DNA of 64,000 nucleotides from Taenia hydatigena (lineage: Eukaryota > Platyhelminthes > Cestoda > Cyclophyllidea > Taeniidae). Both the position numbers and the translations under genes were made by a program. The notes below the pieces were generated by a model. It ran no database searches, was not told where the DNA came from, and saw only the letters and a list, made by a program, of their open reading frames with translations. Shown in pieces: positions 10,401-26,384 of the stretch. Numbering within the stretch: position 1 is the first letter of the stretch; each line of letters begins with the position of its first letter. The stretch covers positions 14,213,467-14,277,466 of the forward strand of contig JADWOT020000004.1 in NCBI GenBank assembly GCA_036345935.2, read 5' to 3'.

Positions 10401-12845
10401 GAGGAAAAAAACCAAATAATGTAGAGACCGATGTGCGACAGTCCAATGCGCTGCAAAGCTAACATCCACGAATATAACTGCTGATAGAAAAGAAACGACT
10501 TAGCAAGCAAATACTTAAGACTGCTACAAAGTACAGTGCGTAGTGATGCCAAAGCTTCCCACTAGCCCCACTCCTGCTGTTGCGTCTATCTCACTCACTC
10601 ACCCACCCACTCACTCACTCAGACACCAACTCGTTCCGTCAAAGCTGAAAAACCTACGATTAAACCATCACCGAGGCCTTCTACACAACACCTTTAGCAG
10701 CAAGGATCACATCAACACAACTAATTACCCTCGTCACGCACCCAGTCCTCCGCCATCTCTATGCGCTGCTGCTCCAACAGCACGCATATCACAGTGATGA
10801 CAATAGCCCACCTTTCACCACACAGGTAAACAGGAAAAGCACCTTTCCACCCAGCATAAGAACAACGCACATTGATTTTATTCCTGCACTCAAAAAGGCA
10901 CCAAAAACCCAATCAAAACACAATCCAATCTTACCTAAAGAGTGCGCGAAGTGATAGCAAAGGCGAGATTCACGCTCATTGCTACAGCTTCATCTCCATC
11001 TTCTTTTTTAACGTCTATTCTATCATGAAAGCGGAAAAGGGAAATGGATAATAAGATTTATAAACAAGATGAATACTAGCAAGGAAATAATGAACAACGT
11101 TAAAACTCCTCACAAGTCTCTTCATCAAATTCTACCGCATTAATCAAAACTCATTCTTGATTAAATAACTAACCACTTGGAAGCAGCCAAAGCAATCCTA
11201 CTTATTCGCAAGAAGGATTGTGTGGTGAAAAAATCAACGCGATTAGGCAATGCAAATGGAAAACAAAGTCTTCACAGCGACTGCAGCTATTTTTGAAACG
11301 ATTAGCCTAGTATATAGAGTGATAAGAAAAGAAGAAATGCAAGCGCAAACGTATGGATGTAATGGGTGCTTGATTGCGAGAAAGCACCAAGCAAGTAATT
11401 GCCAAGCACTCGGTAAGATTATAAATCCTCTCAACGAGATTGCGCCCCAATAATCAAACTCCAACATCATTGATGAAACACACAACCTCACATACTGCCA
11501 AAGTAGTCATAATTTATCGCTTATAGTGCCATATAGCAAAATTGCACCTTAGTAAACGTCTAAACAGGCACATTAAGAGGCCTTTGCGTTTACTCCAGCA
11601 AGTGTGTGTAAAGGAAGAAAACCGACATTTAATTATCTATCAACAACAAAATCACTAAAACTAACAAAAATGCACCAAATACTTGCAAGATTTTCAACTT
11701 CTGACGACGAATAGAGGCTCACTAACCCGAAACAGCGATCGCCAAAACATGCAGCACTTACGGGAGCCGCATACAATCCTGGCCAATCAGACCAAATTTC
11801 GTTCGGTAAAACAAACATTCTTTTAGTTTTTGTGTTTTTGATGATGCAACGCTTGTTAAAATCAACAAGTTTTGTAAAAAGCACCATATTTAAAGTAAAA
11901 ACACATGAGCAAAACAATTTACGTATTGCGTACGAATGCGAGATACGGCAAGGAATAGCAATAGTCTATTAATGCATTGATGCCATATTACTAGGTGTAT
12001 GTGCACAAAGTAAAAGTAGATCAGTAAGCAACATTCAATTCTATTGTGTGGTTTAGTTTAAAAATATCAATTTTTTATGTACATGTATCTCGTAAGGATG
12101 TTAACACTTCAATGTGTGTCAAAAATCATTTTCGAATAACTATGTAGTACTTTGTTTGTTGGAACCACTAATTTTGGACAAGGTCACAGAGGTGGCCGTA
12201 CTGCACTAGCTGCGTGGGCTGGCCTCCGGGTCGTGCCAGCGGCCTGTTTCCTTCTGTCCGTTAAGTATATATATTCTACCCTAGCGTTCTGCCTTCTTTT
12301 GCCTTCGAGAGAGCCTTGAGACGCTACAACTTGGCTGATTTTATAGCAAATGTGATGGCTTTGTAACGGCATTTTATATTTCGAGTATCTTCGCCACTAA
12401 GGTCGGTTAGGGTCGTAAATGAATGACTGGCTTGTGCATTCGGCTGAGTGTTGCGTTGTTTTGCTTCTCTTCTCATTCAAATGGGTCGTTTTACTAATGA
12501 TTATGGGCCAACTATTGTTGGGAAATGAATGCCTTGCTATTCGCGACTCAGGACAGTGTTGAGAGTGGATTACGTTAGTTTGTGGCATGTCCACAGTGGA
12601 TGAATGGGAGTATGGATGAATGGTTGAGAAGGGCCACCGATTTGGCGCCATTTCAGTAGAAGCGGAAGAGCTCCCAAAGTGAAAGGTAAGGTAGGAGCAT
12701 AGATGCTGGTTATTTTGTGTGTCTATCCATGATTTTATTGCGGTACTTGCATGAACAGGATGGGTTAATTGATTTGTTCTCCTCGAGGAATATGGTGTTA
12801 ACCAATGCGTTTGCATTTTCACAAGTTGATTGAACCTGCTGAAGA
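7440..12845 (+). repeat. Large interspersed repeat, copy 2 (longest)
   Basis: This copy of about 5.4 kb contains every block found in the other two copies. 7606-8450 matches copy 1 (1637-2500). 9055-11925 matches copy 3 (23302-26300). 11640-12845 matches the tail of copy 1 (2520-3700). Within it, 8640-8960 and 9420-9750 are diverged duplicates of each other, sharing CGTCGGTGATGTCC, AGCTCTGTGGAGGAGGC and AAGAGCTGTAAGA. No polymerase, transposase or helicase motif was found in any frame I read, so it is probably non-autonomous or heavily decayed. The left edge is uncertain because it runs into the pyrimidine tract. Confidence 0.75.
12152..12345 (+). repeat. Family C dispersed repeat unit
   Basis: This unit is at the same place in copy 2 as the 3005-3192 unit is in copy 1. 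It shares GGACAAGGTCACAGAGGTGG, GCTGCGTGGGCTGGCCTCC and TATATATTCTACCCTAGCG, and the GCCTTCTTTTGCC end. It was therefore present before the large repeat was duplicated. Confidence 0.75.
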
Positions 12846-14440
12846 CGCGTTTGTAACGCGTTGCACCGTGACCACTCTTCTTGTTACGTTGCACCTACAC
12901 GTGTGGCATGTGTTTCATATCACCAAGTCATGGCTATCCAGAATACCCGATGTATTTAAAGCAATAAAGGTGGTGAGGGACAGTTGTGTTGTGTGGTAAT
13001 TGAAAAGGAGGAGGAGAGATCGGTTGGTTAGAAGAGCTGAATGCAGTTAGCGTCATTATTTGGACGAAACAGGCACTAGTGTTGGGTGTAGTGATGAAGA
13101 TTGCTGTCAAGCAGATGAAGCGTAATTTGCGTAGGTGTTAGCTCTGGCAGCAGGGATTCACAGCGACTGGAGTGGTGCTTGCTGGATTACTTAGTGGTGT
13201 GGCCTAATGACTATGGGTAAGTCGTGGGGTATGCGCAAACAAATGGTGTAGAAGTTGATTGGAAGGAGAAGTGTTGAATTCAGCTCTGCCTTGTGTAGAG
13301 TGTATGGCTGTCTGTGAAGGGAAGGAAGGAGGAAGAGAAGAGGATGGGAGGTGGAGGAGGACACATACAGTGAAAAGCGCATCATTCCACGCGTCACCCT
13401 GCCAATTTCGACGTTTGAATCTTGAGGTGGGATGTCAATACTACTGAAACGGCGCTCGGTAGGTGGTGCTTTACCAACTCGATGGCTTAAAATTTATCTT
13501 TTTAGTCGTATTAGTAATAGTAGTGGTAGTAAATCCGGGATCTAGCGGCGGCGGCGGTGGCTAGTAGACGCTTTACCACTTCCTTTGTTACTGCTGATAA
13601 GGCATTTTCGAACATTTTCTCTCTTTTATTTCTTTCTTCCCTTCTTTTCCTTAACAATTGACTCCCTCTATTTCCACCGCATTTTTTCCTCTTCCTCCCC
13701 TCTCCTGTCTGCCTTTACTCATTAAAGCATTCACTCTCATTTCAACCACCTACTCTGTTTGCTAATCTCTCATTCATTCATTCATTCCGCTCATGGCATG
13801 TAGAATGTACAGACACTTCCACTCTCGCCACTAATCAACCTAAGACAGTGCTACTTATATCCTATTAGTAGACCTTCTGCCCCCTCCGCGTAACTACTTG
13901 GGCACTGCTAGTAGACTCCTGCCCTCTCCTCCTTCCTCACCTTCCACCCTCCCACCTCCATTACTCGTGCAGCATTCCTTCTCCTCCTCTGTCCTTCTTT
14001 CTTTTACCCCTCCATTTTAAGAAATGTCTTTCTATTGATAAGTATTACTTTGCTTCCACTGCATTCATTCGTTCTCACCTCCTTTCTTTCTTTCCTTATT
14101 CCTTCCGTTTCTCTTCCTTTTTCTTATTGCTTTATTTCTACATTTATTGTAAGTGTATCTTCTTTTTCTTTCCTTCAACTTTTATTTCCGTTGACCATTT
14201 ACTTACAGCGAGAGACCCTTCTATTTAGACGCAAAGCTATGCTCTGCTACGTAAGTTATTGGTAGATTCGTTAGTTGGGATGCGACGCTAATGTCCTTTG
14301 TCAGTCGAGTCTTCCTTTTCACGAATCGCTCGGCTTTAGTGCTAAGAATTGGATTAATGATTCTATGACTACCTAGAAGGCCTACTTTGGTGAGAGAATT
14401 TGTCTTCATTAGGGCTTGGAGTACTTATATTTGCATCCAT
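12846..14440. other. Intergenic, pyrimidine-rich in its second half
   Basis: No gene is recognised. 13490-13560 carries short TAGT and GCG trinucleotide runs. 13600-14200 is rich in C/T with an ATTC run near 13768-13790. Part of it (about 13840-13880) resembles the reverse complement of 63620-63660 near the end of the window, so this is likely another dispersed repeat. Confidence 0.4.
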
Positions 14441-16160
14441 TTGCTCAGTAAGGCATGAAGCGTATGCTGCGACGCAAGCCTTTCCTGAAGCCGCAGGAAC
14501 TTCTAGTAGCGCTGTAGATTATTGACGTACCGAAGGGGAAGAGTTCACTATGGGGAGCCTAAGGTCATGCCACTAAGCGAAAACGTCACCTGTGGAGGCA
14601 TGAGAACCCGCGTAATCAACCTATCAAAGTATTACACAAACGCGTACCACAAAATTCTTTTCAATATCACCTGTGTTTTAATGCTGAGGTCATGACTCAG
14701 AGGTTAGTCGATGTTGCAAAAGTGCCTTCCATTTTTAGCCTTGACTTTGACTCGTTGCCTGATGTTTGTGATCGGAAGAAACAATGATAGTCAGCGTTAC
14801 TCGGTTATGTATTTTGCTTTGACCTGGTATTCGTATTGTTAATACATAAGTAGCTATCCAGTATTTGCTACCCAAAAGAAGCGAATTAGGAGCTCTCGAA
14901 ACGCATACCTATCGCTAGCATCGTCTTGGGTAGCGCCTTTTTTATAGCGTCGGGCAGCGTAGCCGGACTTGTTGCTTTCATTAACCTTTTACCATCAAAC
15001 TGTTTAGTTTATTTCGCACGTGACTGTCTGCTGTCAAGGTGTGGTAATTACGTGGAAGAGAATGAGGCACTGAAGTAATACTGATCTATTCTTAAAAGGA
15101 TATTTTCGCACGGCTTGGGAGCGTGTTAGGCAAGCAATTGCAACTGTGGTGCCTCTCACATAAGCCGGTGATGCCTCCTGAGGATGCAATGGTATGCGTC
15201 TCAGAATTTTAGAGTGGAGCAATGAGTAGACCACGTGTGAACAATGAGTGATGCGCTCATTTACACAGCTACAACGCAAAAGCCATTGCTCATTAGAAAT
15301 TGGTTAGCAGTCTAGAGTATGTAGGGAGAAGAAAATTTGTTGTCTGTGAAGCATACTGCTACCCGTTGACTAGTACAGAGCCATTGATTTGTTTGCCGCT
15401 CACGATGACCACTTCGTATCGTCTCGAAGTAACGTAGCCTTGAGAATGAAACTGATCGTTCTTCAGAACGGTGAGTCCTCCCATTAGAGCGTGGTGCTTC
15501 CATCACTGGGACCAATAGGAGAAAATGTCAACCGATTCGCCTGCAGCTTTGTATATAAGATAAATTAGGTTCGTAAAGCAGACGGAATTAAGTTACTTCC
15601 ATCAGGTTTAACCGACACGTAATAAGGCGAGGGCTTCAAAAATGAGGAGGACAGCAGAAAGCACAACAGTGTGCACAGTGTCGTGGCAAGTTCTCACACC
15701 TCCCAACGGGTCGCCGAAGCGAGCTAAAGTGAAAACCGCATCGTCCATACAAATGCAAAATTTTATCCCCCTTTTCTAACAATGAAGTTGTTTACATTGG
15801 TAAGGATGTTGATGCGAGACTTTGATTGCCGGCTTGGCTCCTCGTTTCGGTGGCTCAGTCTTTTGAGGCTCTCCGAGCGGACTTCCACTGGCCAAAACGG
15901 GCGCTGGATTATGTCAGTAGTGCCCTCTTAGCCCTTCTTTACGTCGACAATGTATTTTTTATTCTAGTATCGTGACTTAGTCTACTTTTAGAGCAGACTC
16001 GAGCTACTACAACAATTCCTCCAATTCACTTTTGCCTACTTCCATGACCTACTTAATAGTGTTTGGCCTTTAAGTAAACACGACATTTTCGCTCACATTT
16101 TTACATTTGGCAAAGCGCGATGGCTTAAATAGACCATTTGTAGCAATTTACCATTCCGTT
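14441..16160 (-). other. Unresolved stretch with weak coding-like segments on the minus strand
   Basis: Minus-strand open segments at 15034-15279 and 15312-15515 have mixed, non-repetitive amino-acid composition. No family motif, catalytic signature or convincing pair of splice sites joins them. They could be eroded exons or an eroded mobile-element frame, or chance. Confidence 0.2.
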
Positions 16161-16175
16161 TAAATATGGGCGTAG

Positions 16176-16376
16176 CTACGCAAACACTTTAGGCTCTGTG
16201 GATGCTATTTCTATTCCGATCTGCGGCATGGCCTTCGTTTTATGCAAGAAGCTTTTCAACTCTTGGAAAAAGTTAGTCCTACACGAGTCTTTCGGGGTGT
16301 AACGATGGTAACACTTAAAGCCTGAGAGAACCGTGGATGACATTTCATCTGAAGCTCCGTACTCAGCTATCATCAC
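16176..16376 (-). CDS. Possible exon, unrecognised product
   Basis: An open minus-strand segment of 66 codons has balanced, protein-like composition: acidic and basic residues, two Cys in the first half, and Phe-Phe-Gln-Glu-Leu-Lys-Ser-Phe-Leu mid-way. The upstream boundary has only a weak acceptor (GATAG) and the downstream end has no strong donor. It lies 0.3 kb from a better-defined minus-strand exon candidate at 16.67 kb and may belong with it. I do not recognise a family and assign no function. Confidence 0.2.
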   Translation of the reverse strand: MMIAEYGASDEMSSTVLSGFKCYHRYTPKDSCRTNFFQELKSFLHKTKAMPQIGIEIASTEPKVFA

Positions 16377-16474
16377 GCATTCTTATCATGAATTTCTCAA
16401 AAGACTTGTTTAATTAAGTCTTTACAAGAAATACCGCTGATATTACTACGAGAACCTTAATGATAAAGGAAACC

Positions 16475-16666
16475 GTTGACCCTTTTGGGAGACGGGGAGA
16501 TGATGCATGAAATATCCAGGAACAACACCTATTTCCACATCATTTATATCATCAGGGACAGAGCCGATTGATGAGGCAGGATCGCACCATATTGTCACAT
16601 TGGCATTCACTCCCCAACATATCCACTTGCCCTCTACCGATGCTGTCGACTCACATATGACATTCG
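16475..16666 (-). CDS. Possible exon, extracellular-type composition, unrecognised
   Basis: A minus-strand open segment is preceded by a good 3' splice site (TTTTCCGTTTAG, AG at 16668-16667). It encodes about 64 residues with three Cys and several Trp, including Trp-Ile-Cys-Trp and Ile-Trp-Cys-Asp. An Asn-Val-Thr sequon follows Asn-Ala, and then an acidic Asp-Asp-Ile-Asn-Asp stretch. This looks like a secreted or ectodomain segment more than a chance frame. The donor is unclear: GTCAAC or GTTTCC near 16475. I do not recognise a family. Confidence 0.3.
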
Positions 16667-16699
16667 CTAAACGGAAAACGGCCACATATTTAAAATCAT

Positions 16700-17747
16700 G
16701 AGTTTTTACGTGCTGTGGGGATTAACTAATTTGATTTGACTTCGCATATCACCAAGATACGTTTCAGTTAATTACTCCCACGACAAATTGGGACTTATAT
16801 GCATCTAATAGGCGGCAGAATGGTAGTGTAGCGCTTCGAGTTCTCCCTGAAGGCAAGGGAAAGGGAGTGCATTGTCACTGCTTAGGTAGGCGGGGAAAGG
16901 AGGCCAAATATGGAAACAAAAGCGCTTGGAATCCGAAAATGAGTAGCTTAAGAAATGACAAGTGCATTGAAAGTAGCATTTAAAGGTGGCACTGACTGGT
17001 GTCACACCCAAAAGTCATGTAAAATTAAGCCGTCCCTGATGTGGAAGGACTGTATAAAGACCTACTTGTGTGGTTACAAGGCCATGGTACAGAGCAGATA
17101 TAAAATCTTCGAGAGCCTTCAGCCCTGAAATTCCAAACACCTTTGATTGATTGGCATCGGTTGTCAAGCCTGGATGGATTAAGGCCTAAGGACGCAACCC
17201 GCTGAATAGTAAACCACGAGGTTTATACCTCGAAGAGGCCTTATGCGCTAAAAATGTCTCACAGTAAATTAGCCCCATTGGATTGAATGCACAATGGGGC
17301 CGAAAGCGAAGCCAATTCGGTCGTCGGGTTCGTCGTGATTAGCTGCGCGAGAAGGCAGCATGAACCAAGGTATCAGCAAAACATTAGCGATCATCTAGGC
17401 ACCACACAATGCTGACGGCAGCCTGAATCAACGGGGTGCCACCTTCTGCTTGACATGACACTAAAGAGCAAGCAAATATCACTAAAACGCGAAGAAATAT
17501 TAACATCAATTACCATGAAAAATTACATATATTTACAATAAAGTGCAGTCGGGATATCCCAGTTACTCTTGAAGACATTTCTCAACATGGAAAAGATAGG
17601 ATTACCTCTCCTTTGAATACGGAAGATTTCACTAAGTCTTCAAGCATTGATTCTAGGGCAATTTAGTGCTTGAGAAAGGCTAGAAAAAATTTCGCGAAAT
17701 GGGTCACCTAACCAACGCGGGACCCATCCAACCCTCAATCGATAGAC
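16700..17747. other. Intergenic sequence, no gene recognised
   Basis: Nothing with a motif or splice context was found on either strand. The only open frame of any size (16805-17011, minus) has no recognisable feature. Confidence 0.4.
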
Positions 17748-18234
17748 TGTCATAGATCCGTCGAGAAAGCATGGGTTTCGACATTGCAACCTTGACGCCG
17801 GTGGAATGGACCACTACTCCACTCCTCAGCCCTGCGGCAATCCGGAGCGTCGACTTTGCGACAACAATGAAGCTAAACAAGGAAGTCGAAACTGGGCGCT
17901 GTTGCGTGATGTACTACAAGGCGAAGGTAACTACGGTCCTAAAACACTATTTTACACTCATCGCAACGCCTTTGCATCTACCTCTGTCCATCTGAGTGGA
18001 GAACGGGATGATGCAGTGAAGGCGAAACGTCGCTTTAATTTAGAGATCGCAAAACGTCAAGAGGCCCGAGCTCTCGCCACTTCACTGCTTTGTCTGCGAC
18101 GTGATCGCCTCTGTCAAGTCCTCCGCCACGATGCAGGACTTGATGATGAGCAACATCAACCAAATCAACAGGCCTCGACACTGTCTTCACTGCTTTCATC
18201 GCTTCCGCCTCTTTCGTCATTGCTACACCGCTAG
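17748..18234 (+). CDS. Candidate coding region, unrecognised product
   Basis: This is one of the longest non-repetitive open frames in the window. It is open from about 17748, with a Met at 17806 giving 142 residues to the stop at 18234. The middle is rich in Arg, Lys, Glu and Ala (residues ~70-110) and looks helical. The end is Ser/Leu-rich and may be past a real splice donor. An alternative Met at 17771 opens a different frame of 74 residues over the same DNA, which lowers confidence. No domain family is recognised. It could be an exon of a larger gene or a chance frame. Confidence 0.3.
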
Positions 18235-19250
18235 ATCGAGGTTTGTTCCTCTGCGGTTACTGCCACGGTTCGGACTAATGGTATTTCCTATGGACCTCCA
18301 ATTCATTGCATTTCTCGGCACCTGGTGTATCATGGGGGATAATAAATACGGGAAGTGCGTAATGCTTTCGATAACCTTAGGCGCAAGTTTCCCGGGAACA
18401 AAATTTAAATTAAAGATCAGTCCCTGCTGGAAGGCGAGTAATTGCACTCACAGAAATTATCACGAATAGAGGAATAATTGGCATTGAGGAGCGACTTCAG
18501 GCGATGTGAATTAACAGAGAAGCCCATGGAGGAGGGTGGAGGGTAGTTAGAGATTACTCTCGTTTAACCGACAGTTGTCAAATGTCATACAACCATACAG
18601 ATGGGTGGTACTACCACTTTTGGTAGATATTTCTATGTGAGAATTACAATGACGGTGCATACCTGAACGTCCTTAACTAATTATTTTCTCTCTTTTAAGT
18701 TACGAATCAGTGTTTAGTAAACTATGCCTGAATTGTCATTTTGTGCCTAGGCTACCAGGTGATGTGTGAAATGATATGATTTTATGGGTGAATACAAGCA
18801 ATTCCATTTATAAGTGAGAAGCTGTCACCAGTGGCGAGCCCTTCATTCAATACCGGTGGTTGACTCAACCCCTCAAACGCACTTATGCTCACCACCAGCA
18901 CAAGTTTCTCCCGGATAGGGAAGATGAGGCAGAGTATGTAGCAGTGACACAGACGCCGTCAGTCTAACCTTCCGCAAGAGGAAGGTATTAGTTTTGATGT
19001 TTGACAAGGTAAATTGAGGAATTACTAAGAGTTCCTTAAATCCAACCAGAATAGAGATTTTAGCTTCTTAGAACACCTTAAAGTTCTTCAGAGGCCTGAC
19101 GGCTTAGACCCTGCTAGTTAGTTCTCGGAGTAAATAAGCATGCCATACTACAACCAATTTACCGAATTCACATCCTGGAGAATACACAACTACCTAAATG
19201 TAGGATTCCCGATAGGCGAAGAAGACTGAGGTGAATAAAGGTAACTTTAC
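18235..19250. other. Intergenic sequence, no gene recognised
   Basis: A minus-strand frame at 18223-18447 has fairly protein-like composition but no motif or splice pair. The rest shows nothing. Confidence 0.35.
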
Positions 19251-19382
19251 TTGGGAGATGTATAAAACTGGCACACAAATCCGTGGAAGCCGGGTGGGCA
19301 ATCGCAGTGACACTTCTTCCACGGCATTGAGGGTCGCCACAGACGACCTCCATTCAGGCAGGCTGGGAGGCATTGACGCACG
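19251..19382 (-). CDS. Isolated EGF-like exon
   Basis: A 132-nt minus-strand segment has a strong acceptor (TTGCATTTATAG, AG at 19384-19383) and a good donor (GTAAAG beginning at 19250). It encodes one six-cysteine EGF-like module. The order is Cys-x3-Cys-Leu-Asn-Gly-Gly, then a long loop, then Cys-x-Cys-x-Cys, then Pro-Pro-Gly-Phe-His-Gly and a final Cys eight residues on. EGF-like modules are extracellular disulfide-bonded domains. This spacing, with Asn-Gly-Gly not followed by Cys and a Cys-cluster after it, resembles the EGF-like module that follows the protease domain in some astacin-family metalloproteases. The exon enters and leaves in the same phase, so it can be skipped or shuffled without a frameshift. 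No partner exon was identified nearby and no HExxH motif was found, so the parent gene is unknown. Confidence 0.6.
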
Positions 19383-19399
19383 CTATAAATGCAAGACAG

Positions 19400-22520
<3,121 letters not shown>

Positions 22521-23300
22521 AAAGAAAGAAATGAAGGAAGGAAGAAAAAAGGCGCCTTTACTGGTTTTGACAGTAGCAATAGCTCAGCATTACCAAAAAA
22601 AAGGCAGTAATAATAATACCGGAAGTATTCGTATTGCTATGTGGGACAGCAGTAGCATTGACGGCAGAAGAAAGAGGAGGGCAGGGCAGGGGAACAAATT
22701 CACCTGTAGTTTTGTGCACAGACGAAAGGGTACACCAGACAGAGCATAGACTGGTAGATGAGTTACTGCCGCCACCGATGACACCACCGATATGGGGACA
22801 AGACTGGTCCCAGCATCCAACTTAATGTGGCCACGAGGCCAATCCGTGGTACGCAACTGCCGCTTGACCCGCTACAAGTGCAAAAGAGACCAGTTCCACC
22901 ACTTCAAACACATCACCATTTCCCCATTCGCTTTCACATCTTCCCAACACCCAAAAGAGTGGATGATTCCAACCAAATGTACACCCCCAACTACGACTAC
23001 CTCACACAAGGCGGCACAGACGAGCACAAAATACCGACTTTTGGTTGAGATTGCCATCCCAATATCTCCCCATAATTTTGTCTAGGCGAAGACATTACTT
23101 GAGCACTAGTTGTAATCAGAGTCACCCCGGTCACGCCCGGGCGGAGTTGAACCAGACACAGCTTCACATTTCTGCCGCACAATTTATTTCCTTCACTGTT
23201 ATAATCACAGCCCTCTCGAATATACTACACCGGTTGCTAAAACAGTCTACAAAAATGACAGTGAAATATGCAAACTTCATAGCATCGTCCCTCGCCACTG
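22521..23300. other. Sequence upstream of large-repeat copy 3, no gene recognised
   Basis: Several overlapping frames on both strands (22590-22856, 22792-23085, 22872-23057) have no motif. It does not align clearly to the equivalent 7.6-9.0 kb part of copy 2, so copy 3 may start at about 23302 or be preceded by unrelated sequence. Confidence 0.35.
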
Positions 23301-23301
23301 G

Positions 23302-26300
23302 GAGGGATTGATTCGATCGCCTCAAACAACACATAATCGCTACACCTCCTCATCCAACGACTTTTTGAAGTGAAGACCACAGTCTACCAAAAGTGCTCAC
23401 CGACCCGCCTTTTTCTAACGCCAAGTTAGGCTTCCGCATTAGTGAGAAACTGGCGTTCTTCTCTCCGTAATAACAGTTGGTAAGAATAAAATCCACACCT
23501 TTAAATGCGTCTAAGCCTTTTTACTGATTGGTTCAACCGCAAATCCAAGTCATTTCGGATAGACAAAATCAAGATTGGCCACTCGCTGGATTAGCAGGCC
23601 AAAAGGACTGATGAAGTCGCCGCTGTTGCGATAGAGACCGTTGGATGAATAGACGCACCCGTCGGCGATGTCCAGACATATGCGGCAACACAAGCAGAAG
23701 CGGACCCCCGCGTGGGAGGCGGAGTACAGAAGGGCTACATCGCCACTTCAGCTGGTGTAGCCACATTCATCAACTGCCAGCGCGCCACAGACCGCTCCGG
23801 AACGCCTATACCTCCTGCCGAAGTACTCAGAATCCATTGTACCTAGAATGCTGTAAAAGTCAACAAAGGCGCGCCCAAAAACTGATGCTGACACGGAACC
23901 CCACACACGATCCATCGAAACGTCAGCCGCGTACACGCTCAGCTCGGCGGCAAGCTACCACCCAGAGAGAAGTAGCAGGTCGGCCCGGCTTCCTATCCTA
24001 AATGCCTCCACCCCACCCCCGTTCCCCATTCTCCCCCCTTCAATCTTCCCTACTTCCTTTTAATCCATTTTCATTCTCAAGGCTAAGCTGCAGTAGTAGT
24101 TGGAGCCAGCACGACACCCTCGACGGTTTGCGCCAAACACACCCCCCCCCCAAACAGTGCAGACCAACTCATTCCCTCCGAGATGATGCACCACTAACCA
24201 TTACCTATACACTCAGTAATAAATTAACCGCCGCCCTCCCACAACAAAAACATTTCCGCACCCTCGGAAGCAAAGCATACCTCAGTTGCCACCAGTGGGC
24301 TCTGACCCGTAGCGCCTCCATTCGTCGTCGTCGCCATCGTCATCGCAAGAGAGCGCCACTCACTCTACACATAAGCACAACAGGCCTCCCTTAGCCCTTC
24401 CCTTCCCTCTCCGCCACCCACCCACCCGTGCTCGGAGAAAACGAAGAGGGGACATAATAGTAGTAGTAGCCCGTGTCGTCCATGACTGCCAACATCCACA
24501 TCTAAACAGCCGAGACGAAGACGCCTCCCCGATTCACTCGAATGCCTCGCATTGCCTACCACCATTACATAGACTCATCACATCTTACTTTACCATCACA
24601 ACCACCAGAGTAAGGTTGTAGCATCTGAAAAGGAAAAAAAACCAAACAATGCAAAGACCGATATGTGATGGTTCAATGCGCTGCGAAGTTAACATCCACA
24701 AACAAACCACTAATAAGAAAAAAGGAAACACCTTGACAAGCAAATATTTGAGACTGCTACAAAGTACAGTCTGCGTAGTGATGCCAAAGTTTCCCACTAG
24801 CCACTCCTGCTGCTGCGTCTACCTCACTCCACTCCACTCCACTCACACTCACTCAATACTCAGAGACACCAACTCACGCCGTCAGAGCTGAGGAACCTAC
24901 GATTAAACCATCCCCGAGGCCCTCTACACAACACAACAAATAACCCTCGTCCCACCCCCAGTCCTCCGCCATCCTTACGTGCTGCCACAACAGCAAGCAT
25001 ATCACAGTGATGAAAACGGCGCACCTTTTACCGCACATTTAATGTGGGATAAAGGACCCATGACGGGTAGATGAGAAAGTACCTTTCCACATCGATTCTA
25101 TTACTGCACCCAAAAAAGGCACCAAAAACCCAATCAAAGTACAATCCAATCTCACCTAAGAAATGCGCGAAATGATAGCGAAGGCGAGATTCGCGCTCAC
25201 TGCTACAGCTTCTTCATCATCATCTTCTTCAACGTCTATTCTAGCATTAAAGCGGAAAAAGAAAATTGATAATAAGACTTATGAATAGCATGAATACTTA
25301 CTAGCGAGAAAATGATGAGCAGTTGCCACGTACTTAGCAACGTTAAAACTCCTCCGCACAAAATCTACCGTCACTAGAAAGCAAACTAATTACAAATTAC
25401 CAAAACAATCTTACTGTACCAATTAAAGTGTCGTACAGCAAAAAGATGAACGTGAGTAGGCACTGCAGTTGGAAAACAAAACGTCCTAACAGTCACATCA
25501 TGAGGCTTTTACGTTCACCTTACCAAAGTCACAAGTCTTCATAAAATTCGACCGCACTAATCAAGACTCATTCTTAATAAAGTAATCAACCACTTAGAAA
25601 CAGCCAAAACAATCTTACTGAATCGCAAGAAGGATTGTGTAGTGGAAAATTCAACGCGATTAGGCAATACAAATGGAAAACAAGAAGCCCCGGCAGAAAC
25701 TGCAGCAATTTTTAAAACAATTGGCCTGACATATAAAGTGATAGAGGAAGCAAAAACGTAAATGCATGCGTATAAATATAGTGGGCGTTCAATCGCAAGA
25801 AAGCACCAAGCAAGCAATTGCCAAGCCCTCGACAATGTTATAACTCCTCTCAACGAAATTGCGCCTCACTAACCAAATCCCAACGCCATCAAGAGACAAA
25901 AACCCTGCAAACTGCCAAAACAGTCATAATTTATCGCTTATAGTGCTATATAGCAAGAATTGCACCTGAGTAAACGTCTTAACAGTCACATTAGGAGGCC
26001 TTTGCGTTTATCCCAGCAAGTAACCGACATTTAGAGAGCCTATTAGCAGCAAAACAACCAAAACTAACAGAAATATGCTAGATACTTGCAAGATATCCAA
26101 CTTCTGACAGCAAATAAAGGATCATCAACCCGAAACGAGGGTCACCAAAACATGCAGCACTTACGCGTGCCGCGTACACACCTGACCAATCACGTCAAAG
26201 TTCGTCCGGTAAAACAAACGAACTTTTTTATGCATTTTTGAAGATATGCCAACTGCAAAAATATTATTTTGCTTAATAAGCGCTTGATTTAAAAAAGACA
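23302..26300 (+). repeat. Large interspersed repeat, copy 3 (middle and part of tail)
   Basis: This stretch of about 3 kb is collinear with 9055-11925. Clear anchors are CGCCTTTTTCTAACGCCAAG, GACTGCTACAAAGTACAGT, CGCAAGAAGGATTGTGT, and the ACTAACAGAAATATGCTAG-type end that matches 11655 and 2520. Divergence is substantial. Between about 25340 and 25700 the element contains a locally duplicated ~200-bp block that is single or differently arranged in copy 2. No polymerase or transposase frame was found. Confidence 0.75.
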
Positions 26301-26384
26301 ATTACACGACAAGTTACACAAAAATGAGAGAATCATTAAGGAACAATAACAATTTATTATTGCATAGAAGTTATATTTATGGGC

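Noticed and set aside
12397..12894. 165-residue minus-strand open frame
   Set aside because: It lies in the tail of a repeat copy; the equivalent region at 3.25-3.78 kb does not keep the frame.
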